Assembly: GCF_002993365.1 (NCBI RefSeq)
Contig: NZ_PVNP01000053.1
Coordinates: forward strand, 21,955 to 85,954
Length of the DNA: 64,000 nucleotides
Origin: Marisediminitalea alba
GTDB lineage: Bacteria; Pseudomonadota; Gammaproteobacteria; Enterobacterales; Alteromonadaceae
Direction of reading: 5' to 3'
Under the pieces are notes generated by a model, which saw nothing but the letters and a program-made list of their open reading frames with translations, searched no databases and had not been told where the DNA came from. This document shows, one piece after another, positions 1 through 12,536 of this stretch. Position numbers and translations under genes: made by a program. How positions within the stretch are numbered: the stretch's first letter is position 1; every line of letters begins with the position of its first letter.

Positions 1-223
1 CAATTGCCACGTTTAAATCATTCAACTCATCAAGGTTTGCGCCGCCATGTTTCTCAAACGTAAGGGCGAAGATATCATCAGCAGTGCGATTGTCCGGCTG
101 TCGCTGCAGTACCTGCTCAAACTGAGGTGAGGTTTTAGCACAACCGCCACAAGCTATTACCAGCGCCAGCAGCACATATTTATTTTGCAAATTATTTAAA
201 AAACCGGTTAGAGGAAACCCCAT
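1..223 (-). CDS. Lipoprotein, C-terminus outside window (partial)
   Basis: An open frame of 74 codons runs from an ATG at 223 off the left edge of the window. It starts after an AGAGG ribosome binding site. The N-terminus has a hydrophobic stretch (residues 16-24) ending in a VIAC lipobox with Cys25, and a second Cys at 28, so export and lipidation are likely. The rest (QFEQVLQRQPDNRTADDIFA and on) is soluble and polar. I do not recognise the family. Its function cannot be judged from this fragment. Confidence 0.55.
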   Translation of the reverse strand, partial: MGFPLTGFLNNLQNKYVLLALVIACGGCAKTSPQFEQVLQRQPDNRTADDIFALTFEKHGGANLDELNDLNVAI

Positions 224-480
224 TTCGAACCTCTTTAACTGTAATGCGTGGGAGTGTGTCTTATACAGCGAAGCAGTGGTTGTGGATTATTAACGTTAGT
301 TGATGATTACGGCCGTGGTAACGGCAAAACTGACTCAATAGCCTATGCAACAGGCTTTTCTAAATTTCCTGTTGCAAACACAAATGAATAAACTGTTTTT
401 AACCACTCACGTGTAATGGCTGTCACGTGAATTTTCGGGTTCAGACACGCTCGGGTATTGGCTGGTCGATTCCGTGATTA

Positions 481-1011
481 TTAACCATCACGCTCGACTT
501 CAACTGTTGCATCTTCAAAAATGGGGACAAAATCATCATCGTTTTGAAGCTTTAAAAGTATTGAAAAGTTAAAACTTTGAATATCGGCTGGTAAATTATC
601 AAAGCCAGAATTAACAGAGAAAACGAAGTTTCCACCATTTGTATTCGTCAACAGTTGCTGGACTTCCTGAAAATTTTGAACAGATTCTGCGCTCAAATTT
701 AAAATATATTCATTTTTGGCTTCGTCAAACGCGAACCAACCTTCTTTGGCAGGAATGGCTCGCCTCTCAAGTAGCGATAGTGGAAACTTAAAAACCCTGT
801 CTCCCTGCTCAGTTTCTACCTCAAGACCTAATTCGACTTTTTCAATATCAATTTCGATTGGTTGGTCGAGTATGATCTTTGCTCTGATATCCGCAGGTTT
901 TATGGCAACAAAATCACTCTTTTGATATGAGCTAAATTTCAACATTGTACTCAGCGGTATACTCGCGCACCCACTAACAATAAATACGATAAAAAAACAA
1001 AATAACTTCAT
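481..1011 (-). CDS. Putative lipoprotein, unknown function
   Basis: A 176-residue protein beginning with a short signal peptide and a VSGC lipobox with Cys15, so it is probably a lipid-anchored protein. The mature part is rich in acidic residues and alternates hydrophobic and polar residues like a beta-sandwich. I see no catalytic motif. DNA here is AT-rich compared with the housekeeping genes further right. It is on the same strand as the partial lipoprotein at 1-223, about 257 bases upstream of it, which suggests but does not prove a related accessory locus. The family is not recognised. Confidence 0.6.
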   Translation of the reverse strand: MKLFCFFIVFIVSGCASIPLSTMLKFSSYQKSDFVAIKPADIRAKIILDQPIEIDIEKVELGLEVETEQGDRVFKFPLSLLERRAIPAKEGWFAFDEAKNEYILNLSAESVQNFQEVQQLLTNTNGGNFVFSVNSGFDNLPADIQSFNFSILLKLQNDDDFVPIFEDATVEVERDG

Positions 1012-1516
1012 TTAAAACATCCTTGTTATGGCTAACGCGATTGCTTGATTGGGTAACTAATAATGGTAGGTGACAGACACATCTTAATACTGGTCTTCCT
1101 TGAGGTGAATCGAAACTAATCACACCCCTAAAATTTCAATATAATTTATTGATAACAATACCTTACACCTAATTATAAACTCATTTCCAATGATTTATTT
1201 GGATGCGCGAAAACAGACTGTTTATGGTGAGCCAGCCTTTCGAGGTGATCCCTGATACCGCTCGGCGATTCAGGGATGACAAACTTGGGTAGTCTCAGCT
1301 AATAGAAAGGGTGCCTATGGTGACGTATTTACTGTAGATATTAATCCTAAGAATTCTGGAAGTGTATGAGTCACTATCCCCAGATTATAACTTCGGTACA
1401 GTTAATCGGGCAATTTCCCATCATTACTTACATCAGGAGTAAGTAGCCGAATCATGGTTTGCAATCCGGCCATACTTACCCCTCACACATAAAAGCGCTC
1501 CCTGCCCTGTCTGCGC
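1012..1516. other. Intergenic stretch with one imperfect palindrome
   Basis: About 500 AT-rich bases with no convincing gene. The only structure I see is an 8-bp inverted repeat, ATCCCTGA at 1248-1255 and TCAGGGAT at 1270-1277, which could be a REP-like element or a terminator without a T-run. Confidence 0.4.
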
Positions 1517-2446
1517 TTAATTGTTTGGGCTGGTTACATTTGGCAGCACAAAAGATTTCACGTTGCTGTGTAAGCGGATCCACAAACCAGGATTAGCATT
1601 CAGTAAGCCTGCCAGTTCCTTTTCATCCTGTGGTAATGAGGTTTGCCTTACTTTCGCGTAGGTGCTGATTTTCGCCGGGGCTGTATCTGCATCCACCACC
1701 GATTGCACAACTTTTTTAGCGCCCAGTATGGCTGCAGGCCCCAGGGTAAGGATGTATTGCGCAGCGCGGCACTGAGCTTCATCCTCGGCGCTGATTTCGC
1801 TGCCGCCGGCTTTGAACTTGCTGATATGGTGCTCAAGTATGGAACTGGAGATGGGAATAATACCAGCCATATGATGAGCTCGTGCGCCGGATAAGGGTTT
1901 AATGTATGCCAGGTGAGACGCGTCATTGGCCTCTGGCCCGTGGCCAATAAAGAAAATATCCAGGCCACCTAAACTTTCGAGCTTGTTAAGGTAATCAGTT
2001 AATGTCCCCTCCAGATCCGGGGTATCGGTTTGCATAGGCGTAAAGCTTTTAATTTTTGCAAAAAAGGCTTCGCCGAGGATGCGTTCAAAATCACGCACAA
2101 AACTCAGTCCGTTACCCATGGCCAGCGGCGCCAGGGCATCCTGGGTAAACACATTGAGCCTGGCTAATAGTTCATCGATTTCGTTGGTAGCGGCTTTCTC
2201 ACCGAGCAGGCGGTGTAATTGCTGGGCACCACGCCCACCAAGCAAAGCAATGTTAATGTCGCCGGTTTTCGCTTCTGCCGTGCTGAGCAGCTCCTTAAAC
2301 ATGGCTTCGCCCACTTCGGCTTCAGACGGTAACACCATGGGCTCAATGCCATAATCAGTGGTTGAGGCAAGAACCGGCTCATTGAGTGCCAGCCACATGT
2401 TGCCATTTTTATCTTCGCGTTGAAAAAGAGACGTTGCTGTGGTCAT
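1517..2446 (-). CDS. Conserved-looking hypothetical protein
   Basis: A 309-residue protein with no signal peptide or membrane segment, so probably cytoplasmic. The start is ATG at 2446 with an AGGTG ribosome binding site 6 bases upstream. The sequence is balanced and helix-rich in the middle, with a glycine-rich segment (ALLGGRGAQQ) near residue 70 and FFIGHGPEAN near residue 165. I do not recognise the family and assign no function. It is transcribed in the same direction as icd, downstream of the icd terminator, so it is probably an independent unit. Confidence 0.6.
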   Translation of the reverse strand: MTTATSLFQREDKNGNMWLALNEPVLASTTDYGIEPMVLPSEAEVGEAMFKELLSTAEAKTGDINIALLGGRGAQQLHRLLGEKAATNEIDELLARLNVFTQDALAPLAMGNGLSFVRDFERILGEAFFAKIKSFTPMQTDTPDLEGTLTDYLNKLESLGGLDIFFIGHGPEANDASHLAYIKPLSGARAHHMAGIIPISSSILEHHISKFKAGGSEISAEDEAQCRAAQYILTLGPAAILGAKKVVQSVVDADTAPAKISTYAKVRQTSLPQDEKELAGLLNANPGLWIRLHSNVKSFVLPNVTSPNN

Positions 2447-2548
2447 TATTCACCTGTTGCATTGTTAGCAAAACGTAAAATTAGTCGGTCAAACGGTACC
2501 AAGAAGGCATTTAAAAAACCAGTGCCACCGGTAGCATTTTCACCTAAC

Positions 2549-2575
2549 AAAAAACCGGCCGAAGCCGGTTTTTTA
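2549..2575 (-). terminator. Rho-independent terminator of icd
   Basis: AACCGGC and GCCGGTT pair around a CGAA tetraloop, flanked by A-runs and T-runs on both sides, so it can act in both directions. It lies 26 bases beyond the icd stop codon. Confidence 0.85.
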
Positions 2576-2600
2576 TATAAATCAAAAACTAATGATTTAA

Positions 2601-4892
<2,292 letters not shown>

Positions 4893-4944
4893 TCAGACTA
4901 TTACGTTCTGACAAGAGACCGGATCTCGTGATTTTCCTGCGTAC

Positions 4945-5054
4945 CTACATGTGTCAACCTGAAGGGAGTATCGATTCACGCACGCAAAATACTCAGTATC
5001 CACTTTACTGAGTATTTAATTCACTAGTTTTACAGGTTGACGCTGGCCATGTAA
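4945..5054. repeat. Nested inverted repeat between icd and rluE
   Basis: Within the 443-bp icd-rluE gap, an outer pair (GTCAACCTG at 4953-4961 and CAGGTTGAC at 5033-5041) encloses an inner perfect 12-bp pair (AAATACTCAGTA at 4987-4998 and TACTGAGTATTT at 5006-5017). The outer arms extend imperfectly to TACATG and CATGTA. It could be a small mobile repeat, an RNA structure in the icd leader, or a regulatory site. The rest of the gap shows nothing I can name. Confidence 0.55.
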
Positions 5055-5269
5055 TGCACATGAATCATAAGGTCTTTAGTATAGGGTCAAGCGAACCAGT
5101 TACAAGTCATACCTTTGTCTTAATTACGAAAAAATGGTTAATAAATTAGTTTTCATGGGTAATTATTCAACAAAGTGCACAAAAACCCATCACCAGCAGG
5201 TTGCCGGTGTGATTAAACAACAACTTTGATAAACTGTTTACTCAAATCTCACCGGCCAGCAATAGTTGC

Positions 5270-5890
5270 ATGACTTCAACCGTAATTCTGTTTAATAAAC
5301 CCTACATGGTGCTTTCGCAGTTCACCGATGCTGAAGGCCGTGAAACCCTCAAAGATTACATTCAGGTTCCCGATGTCTATGCAGCAGGACGGCTCGACCG
5401 GGATTCAGAGGGGTTACTGGTGCTTACCGATAATGGCGCGTTACAACATAAGCTCGCCCACCCGAAGGCCAAAACCAGCAAAACTTACTGGGTACAGGTG
5501 GAGGGCGAAGTATCAGATGAAGCCATTGAAGCGCTACGCAAGGGTGTGGAATTAAAAGATGGTTTGACCCGCCCAGCCAAAGTACAGCGCATGGCAGAGC
5601 CAGCTGTGTGGCCTCGCAACCCGCCTATTCGGGAGCGGGCGAATATTCCAACCACCTGGTTATCCATCACCATCAGCGAAGGCCGTAACCGCCAGGTGCG
5701 TCGCATGACGGCCCATGTAGGGAATCCTACCCTGCGACTTATCCGCTACCGGGTAGGAAACTGGACGCTGGATGGCATTGCCAATGGTGAGTACGTCAGC
5801 CTGCCCGGCCCGCCAATGAAACCGGTCGATAAGGCAAATAAACGCCCTGCCCGACGAAGCCGGCCCAAACAACGGCAAAAAACACGTTGA
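5270..5890 (+). CDS. rluE: 23S rRNA pseudouridine(2457) synthase
   Basis: A 206-residue RsuA-family pseudouridine synthase. The catalytic motif [14 protein letters not shown] is at about residues 40-53, with the Asp of GRLDRDS as the nucleophile. There is no N-terminal S4 domain, which fits RluE rather than RluB or RsuA. The family isomerises one uridine in 23S rRNA. The C-terminal tail is basic ([16 protein letters not shown]), as expected for an RNA-binding protein. The neighbours icd (divergent) and mnmA are the same as in E. coli, which supports the RluE assignment. Confidence 0.92.
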   Translation: MTSTVILFNKPYMVLSQFTDAEGRETLKDYIQVPDVYAAGRLDRDSEGLLVLTDNGALQHKLAHPKAKTSKTYWVQVEGEVSDEAIEALRKGVELKDGLTRPAKVQRMAEPAVWPRNPPIRERANIPTTWLSITISEGRNRQVRRMTAHVGNPTLRLIRYRVGNWTLDGIANGEYVSLPGPPMKPVDKANKRPARRSRPKQRQKTR

Positions 5891-5912
5891 GCGCCGCAAA
5901 AAGGCGCTTTTA
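5890..5912 (+). terminator. Weak terminator after rluE
   Basis: AGCGCC and GGCGCT pair around GCAAAAA and are followed by TTTTA. The hairpin begins on the last base of the rluE stop codon. Confidence 0.5.
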
Positions 5913-5983
5913 GAGGTGCCAAAAGTTGCATTTTCTGGTAAACTCCGCGCCCCGTAAATAACATGAGAGTGCACAGTAAAATA

Positions 5984-7098
5984 ATGTCTCAGCTTGCCAC
6001 TTCGGCCCCCAATAAACAAAAAGTCATCGTCGGTATGTCCGGTGGTGTGGACTCTTCTGTTTCTGCTTATTTGCTCCAGCAACAAGGCTACGAAGTTGAA
6101 GGCCTGTTTATGAAAAACTGGGAAGAAGACGACAACGACGAATACTGCGCCGCGGCTGAAGATCTGGCCGATGCCCAGGCAGTTGCCGATAAGCTGGGTA
6201 TTTACCTGCACACCATTAATTTTGCGGCCGAGTATTGGGACAATGTGTTTGAGTACTTTCTGGCAGAATACAAAGCCGGCCGCACGCCAAATCCGGATAT
6301 CATGTGTAACAAGGAAATCAAATTTAAGGCTTTCCTTGAATACGCTGCCGAAGACTTAGGTGCCGACTTTATTGCCACCGGCCATTATGTGCGCCGCCGA
6401 GAAGTTGACGGCCACTGGCAGATGTTGCGCGGTCTGGACAACAACAAAGACCAGAGCTATTTCCTCTACACCCTGGGCGAAGAACATGTTGCCAAAACCT
6501 TGTTCCCGGTGGGCGACATCGAGAAACCACAGGTCAGGGAGATTGCCGAGCAACAAGGCCTTGTTACCGCTGACAAAAAAGACAGCACCGGCATTTGTTT
6601 TATCGGCGAACGTAAGTTTAAAGACTTCTTAAGTCAGTACCTGCCGGCTCAACCCGGTATCATCGAAACCGCCGAAGGTGTTGAAATTGGCCAGCATGAA
6701 GGGCTTATGTATCATACCCTGGGGCAGCGTAAAGGCTTGCACATTGGCGGCCTGGCCGAATACGGCGACGATCCCTGGTATGTGGTAGACAAAGACGTTG
6801 AACGCAACGTGCTTATCGTTGGTCAGGGCGCTAACCATCCTCGCCTATACTCAGACGGCCTGATTGCCAAGCAATTGCACTGGGTTAACCGTACAGTGCC
6901 AACCGAACCATTCCGTGCCGCAGTGAAAACCCGTTACCGTCAGCAGGATATTCCCTGCCTGGTTACGCCCATTGGTGACGATCAGGTAAAGGTAACCTTC
7001 GACGAGCCACAAAAGGCGGTTACACCTGGCCAGTCAGCGGTGTTTTATCAGGACGAAGTCTGCCTGGGTGGCGGCATTATTGAGAGTTACCTACGCTA

Positions 7099-7099
<1 letters not shown>
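5984..7099 (+). CDS. mnmA: tRNA-specific 2-thiouridylase
   Basis: A 371-residue enzyme that thiolates U34 of the Lys, Glu and Gln tRNAs using ATP and sulfur relayed from the Tus system. The PP-loop SGGVDSS is at residues 19-25, catalytic Cys108 lies in [10 protein letters not shown] and Cys205 in GICFIGER. Length and sequence match the E. coli enzyme throughout. ATG 5984 aligns with the family N-terminus (MS...KVIVGMSGG). An in-frame ATG at 5963 would add seven residues; neither start has a strong ribosome binding site. The stop overlaps the hflD start (TAATG), so the two are translationally coupled. Confidence 0.95.
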
Positions 7100-9116
<2,017 letters not shown>

Positions 9117-9131
9117 GTCTTTGCTACGCTT

Positions 9132-9157
9132 GGCAACTCCTACATTAAGGAGTTGCC
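9132..9157 (+). promoter_or_regulatory. Hairpin sequestering the cyclase ribosome binding site
   Basis: A perfect 10-bp stem, GGCAACTCCT (9132-9141) and AGGAGTTGCC (9148-9157), with a 6-base ACATTA loop. The 3' arm contains the AGGAG Shine-Dalgarno and ends on the base before ATG 9158. There is no T-run, so it is more likely a translational control element than a purB terminator. Confidence 0.6.
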
Positions 9158-10342
9158 ATGTTACCGCTAACTACTTCCCTTACCGCTTCTCAGCGTACTT
9201 CTGAACAACTCAGGCAAACACTTAATCTTACTCTGCTGCTATTTACGGTAGCCATGCTGTTACAACTCCCGGCACTGTATTATTTTGCGCGTCCTGACTC
9301 ATTACAAAGCTACAACTGGCTGGGTCATTTTCTGGCCTTACTCGCACTGTTACTGACTCAGCGACTAGTAAGGCTAAACCACCTTAAAGTAGCTCTGTTT
9401 ATGCTTTATTACAGTTACCTCACATGGGTATTATTGTTGTGGCCAGGGCTATCTAATACCCACTATTACTACCTGCTCGCTGTGGTGATAAGCGGGTTTG
9501 TGTTTACCCGTGCTGAACGACTGGCGCAATGCATTGTGCTAACTGGCGCAGTATTCCTATTCAGTCTGTTTAGTATTCTTCACTATCAGCCACAACTGGA
9601 GTTTGGCATCCTGCGCCTGACCAACGACCTAACCCTCGGCGCCCTGAGCCTGGGTATTTACCGGGTGCTTCGCCAACGAACCGTCAACCGCTGGCAGGGC
9701 TTACGCGACGCACACAAATCCTCAATGAGTACCCTGAGTCAATTGTTACCCAAGGATCCTGAACAGCCCGCCAGTTTCTGGCAGCCCGGAAAAACCCGGC
9801 GCTATCCTTTTGCCTGCGTGTTATTTGCCGATCTCAGCGGCTACACTACCCTTAACAGGCAATACGGTGACCGAGCTATCCTCACCGGCCTGAAACGCCT
9901 TTATTCACACATCGATAGTTTGTGCGACCAGTTTTCAGTAGAGAAAATCAAAACCAATGGCGATCAGTATATGGTAGTGAGCAAGTTACAAATCCAGACG
10001 GATCAGACTTGTTGTGTGCATATGTATCATTTTGCCAGTGCATTGCACCGCATGATTGCTCGTTACAGTGATAATCACCATCTTAACTGTACGGTGCGCA
10101 TTGGCATCGCTACAGGCCCTTTAACCGCCGGCATTATCGGTAAAAACCGGACGTACTTTGATGTCTGGGGCGAAACGGTCAATCTGGCTGCCGGCCTGGA
10201 GCAGAATGCTGACAGAGAGTACATTGCGGTATGCCCTGTTACCGCGAAACATCTTCCGGCTCACCTGATAGCAGCCGAAGCCAGCCTGGCAAGCAGCAAA
10301 CACCCTGATACAAATATTTATTACCAACTGAAAATCGCCTGA
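9158..10342 (+). CDS. Membrane-bound class III nucleotidyl cyclase
   Basis: A 394-residue protein. Residues about 27-170 hold five or six hydrophobic segments, followed by a cytoplasmic class III cyclase domain. The metal-binding Asp residues are D225 (FADLSGYT) and D269 (KTNGDQYM). The substrate-selecting pair is K265 and D335 (DVWG), the combination typical of adenylate rather than guanylate cyclases. The catalytic Asn is N342 (ETVNLAAGLE), but the position of the usual transition-state Arg, four residues on, is Gly346. cAMP synthesis is therefore likely in origin but activity may be low, or the enzyme may need a partner. A hairpin hides its ribosome binding site. Confidence 0.85.
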   Translation: MLPLTTSLTASQRTSEQLRQTLNLTLLLFTVAMLLQLPALYYFARPDSLQSYNWLGHFLALLALLLTQRLVRLNHLKVALFMLYYSYLTWVLLLWPGLSNTHYYYLLAVVISGFVFTRAERLAQCIVLTGAVFLFSLFSILHYQPQLEFGILRLTNDLTLGALSLGIYRVLRQRTVNRWQGLRDAHKSSMSTLSQLLPKDPEQPASFWQPGKTRRYPFACVLFADLSGYTTLNRQYGDRAILTGLKRLYSHIDSLCDQFSVEKIKTNGDQYMVVSKLQIQTDQTCCVHMYHFASALHRMIARYSDNHHLNCTVRIGIATGPLTAGIIGKNRTYFDVWGETVNLAAGLEQNADREYIAVCPVTAKHLPAHLIAAEASLASSKHPDTNIYYQLKIA

Positions 10343-10408
10343 CAACTTTGGGCTGTGGGTTTTAATCCACCGCCAACCCGGGGATAATGGCGCAAATGCA
10401 AAACGATA

Positions 10409-11524
10409 ATGATAACTGTGCTTAATTTAGATATTGCCGCTTTTTTACAAACTTACTGGCAGAAAAAACCTTGTGTTATTCGCAATGCCCTGCCTGATTT
10501 TACCGACTTCATTGATGAACACGAGTTGGCGGGCCTTGCTATGGAGCCAGAGCTTGATAGCCGGGTAATCAGCAAACAAGCCGAACAATGGTCTGTTCAG
10601 CAAGGGCCTTTTGAAGATTTCTCAGCTTGTCAGGGACAATGGACGCTGCTGGTTCAGGGTGTAGACAGATTTTGTGACGACGCCAGCGAGCTTATGCAGA
10701 AGTTTAATTTTATTCCCAACTGGCGGGTTGACGATCTGATGATCAGTTTTGCGGTACCTGGTGCCGGTGTGGGCCCCCATGTTGACCAGTACGATGTATT
10801 TTTGCTGCAAGGTAAAGGCAGCAGGCGCTGGCGGGTGGGTTCGCCCGAGGGCCTCACCAGCACCCAGCCGGTTAAAGGGCTGTGTCAGGTGGATGACTTC
10901 ACACCGGTGATTGATTGTGAATTACAGCCCGGCGATGTTCTCTATATCCCGCCTGGCTGGCCCCATGACGGGATAACCCTCAGCGACAGTCTGACTTACT
11001 CCATAGGCTTTCGGGCACCGGATCAGGCTCAGCTAGGCAACTATCTGGCCGAGCATTTACAAACACAGTCAACCGGCACGAAGCGCTATACCGACCCGGA
11101 ACTGGTCCTGTCAGACTCGCCGGCAGAAGTGTCGCGCAAGGAAGTCGATGCACTCAAAGACTTGTTGCACCAGGCCATCGATGATGACAGCTTCAGTCAA
11201 AACCTGTTAGCCATGTTAAGCGAGCAAGGTATCGAGCCTGAGATCAATGAACCAGTTGATAGCCAGTCTCTGCAGGAGCACCTCGAATCAGGGGCTACAC
11301 TGGTTAAATTGCCGGGTTGCCGGCCACTGTTAAACAGGCAATTCCCGGATTGTTTATTTATTAATGGTGAGGTAATTAAGTTTTCTCCCGAAAATTACCC
11401 GTTAATGTGCCAGCTTATGAGCAAGGCCGACATTGATCGCACTGATATGGCACCCGCCCCGGATAAACTGGATATTTTTTACACATTCACTACACTGGTT
11501 AATATGGGTTACTGGGAACTCTGA
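10409..11524 (+). CDS. roxA: Ribosomal protein uL16 arginine 3-hydroxylase (JmjC/cupin)
   Basis: A 371-residue Fe(II)/2-oxoglutarate oxygenase matching E. coli YcfD/RoxA (373 residues), which hydroxylates an Arg of ribosomal protein L16. The HxD iron ligands are H124 and D126 in GPHVDQYDVF; the distal His is probably in PPGWPHDGITL. The C-terminal part is a winged-helix-like dimerisation region in the family. In E. coli ycfD also lies near purB, so the gene neighbourhood supports the call. A GNAT gene follows at 11609. Confidence 0.92.
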   Translation: MITVLNLDIAAFLQTYWQKKPCVIRNALPDFTDFIDEHELAGLAMEPELDSRVISKQAEQWSVQQGPFEDFSACQGQWTLLVQGVDRFCDDASELMQKFNFIPNWRVDDLMISFAVPGAGVGPHVDQYDVFLLQGKGSRRWRVGSPEGLTSTQPVKGLCQVDDFTPVIDCELQPGDVLYIPPGWPHDGITLSDSLTYSIGFRAPDQAQLGNYLAEHLQTQSTGTKRYTDPELVLSDSPAEVSRKEVDALKDLLHQAIDDDSFSQNLLAMLSEQGIEPEINEPVDSQSLQEHLESGATLVKLPGCRPLLNRQFPDCLFINGEVIKFSPENYPLMCQLMSKADIDRTDMAPAPDKLDIFYTFTTLVNMGYWEL

Positions 11525-11608
11525 CCTGAAAAACCGCTGTACAGGTACAGACAACTCACCGGGATTACCTGCTGGCAACTCTGCCAGCAGAGCAACATGG
11601 GGGGAAGT

Positions 11609-12067
11609 ATGGCGTATAAAGTCCAACAGGTACTTTGGCAAGAGGCCTGTGATCAATTGAAAACACTTAGAAAAGCAGTGTACGTACTGGAATGGCAACT
11701 TCCGGAAACCACCGAATTTGACGATTTAGACAGTAAAGCCGCACACGTTTTACTGTTTAGTGATCAGGACACCCCTATTGCTACCGGTCGTCTGACCCCA
11801 AGCGGCGAGCTCGGCAGAATCGCTGTCTTACCCGGCCACCGCACCCTGGCGGTTTATAAGCTATTGTTCGCAGCCCTCCTCAAACACGCCGAATTGCAAA
11901 ACATCAAACAAATTCAGTTACAGTCCGAACTCGCCAGTGTCAAGTTTCATCAGGCCAAAGGGTTTAAGCCAGTTGGTAAGGTGTTTATGGAAGCCGGCAT
12001 ACCCATGCAAAAGATGGTGTGTAACCGGCAAAACTTTGATATTCCGGATGTACGGCATATTCATTAA
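11609..12067 (+). CDS. GNAT family N-acetyltransferase
   Basis: A 152-residue protein of the GNAT acetyl-CoA transferase fold. The motif A region is RIAVLPGHRTLAVYKLLFA (about residues 72-90), though the usual R/Q-x-x-G-x-G/A loop is degenerate. The C-terminal segment FHQAKGFKPVGKVFMEAGIPMQKM is typical of ElaA-type and other small GNATs. ATG 11609 is preceded by GGGGGGA at good spacing; an ATG at 11597 has none. Substrate unknown. It follows roxA after 84 bases. Confidence 0.8.
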   Translation: MAYKVQQVLWQEACDQLKTLRKAVYVLEWQLPETTEFDDLDSKAAHVLLFSDQDTPIATGRLTPSGELGRIAVLPGHRTLAVYKLLFAALLKHAELQNIKQIQLQSELASVKFHQAKGFKPVGKVFMEAGIPMQKMVCNRQNFDIPDVRHIH

Positions 12068-12126
12068 TGCCGCACGGGCCCGTGATTGAGGCTAAAAGGT
12101 TGGGAATTAGTATCAGGTAATAGAGA

Positions 12127-12531
12127 CTAACCCCAAAGCCTTTCGTTTTCTTGCAGCAGGTAGATTTTTTCCGCGCGGTCTGCCAGCAATTGTGCATAGG
12201 ACGTTTGGCTGGCATCTCCTTTGTCGTTATTCTGCAGTAGATTTTCAGCTTTAATTTGCCAGCGCATCGAAAAATAGCGCAGCGCACCACGAGCATCCTC
12301 AGCGTTATCGGCAAGAGTAAAGTCGGTTGGCAAATCACCGGTTACTACCCAGTACATCTTGCTATCCATGGCTTTAATTTTCCACACCGCTACCAGCGGT
12401 GCCAGATAACGGCATTCTTCGGTTACCACGGTGTCAAAGAGCACGCCTTCCTTTGCCAGAAACTGGTTTGCTTGCTGAAAGGCTTCGCGGGCCCAGGTCT
12501 GGATTTGTTCTTCTGTTAGTTGTTCTGTCAT
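12127..12531 (-). CDS. DUF4826 family protein
   Basis: A 134-residue soluble protein without a signal peptide. The pattern of conserved Trp and aromatic residues (IQTWAREAFQQANQFL, VAVWKIKA, YWVVTGDLPTDF, ALRYFSMRWQIKAE) fits the DUF4826 family as I recall it; function unknown. It starts only five bases after the ydiJ stop, so it is almost certainly cotranscribed with ydiJ. Confidence 0.7.
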   Translation of the reverse strand: MTEQLTEEQIQTWAREAFQQANQFLAKEGVLFDTVVTEECRYLAPLVAVWKIKAMDSKMYWVVTGDLPTDFTLADNAEDARGALRYFSMRWQIKAENLLQNNDKGDASQTSYAQLLADRAEKIYLLQENERLWG

Positions 12532-12536
12532 AGCGC

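Noticed and set aside
5660..6211. Minus-strand gene opposite rluE and mnmA
   Set aside because: It overlaps two well-supported genes on the other strand and shows no family motif.
10343..10408. Terminator between the cyclase and roxA genes
   Set aside because: Only short GC-rich complementary bits and no T-run, so I could not support it.
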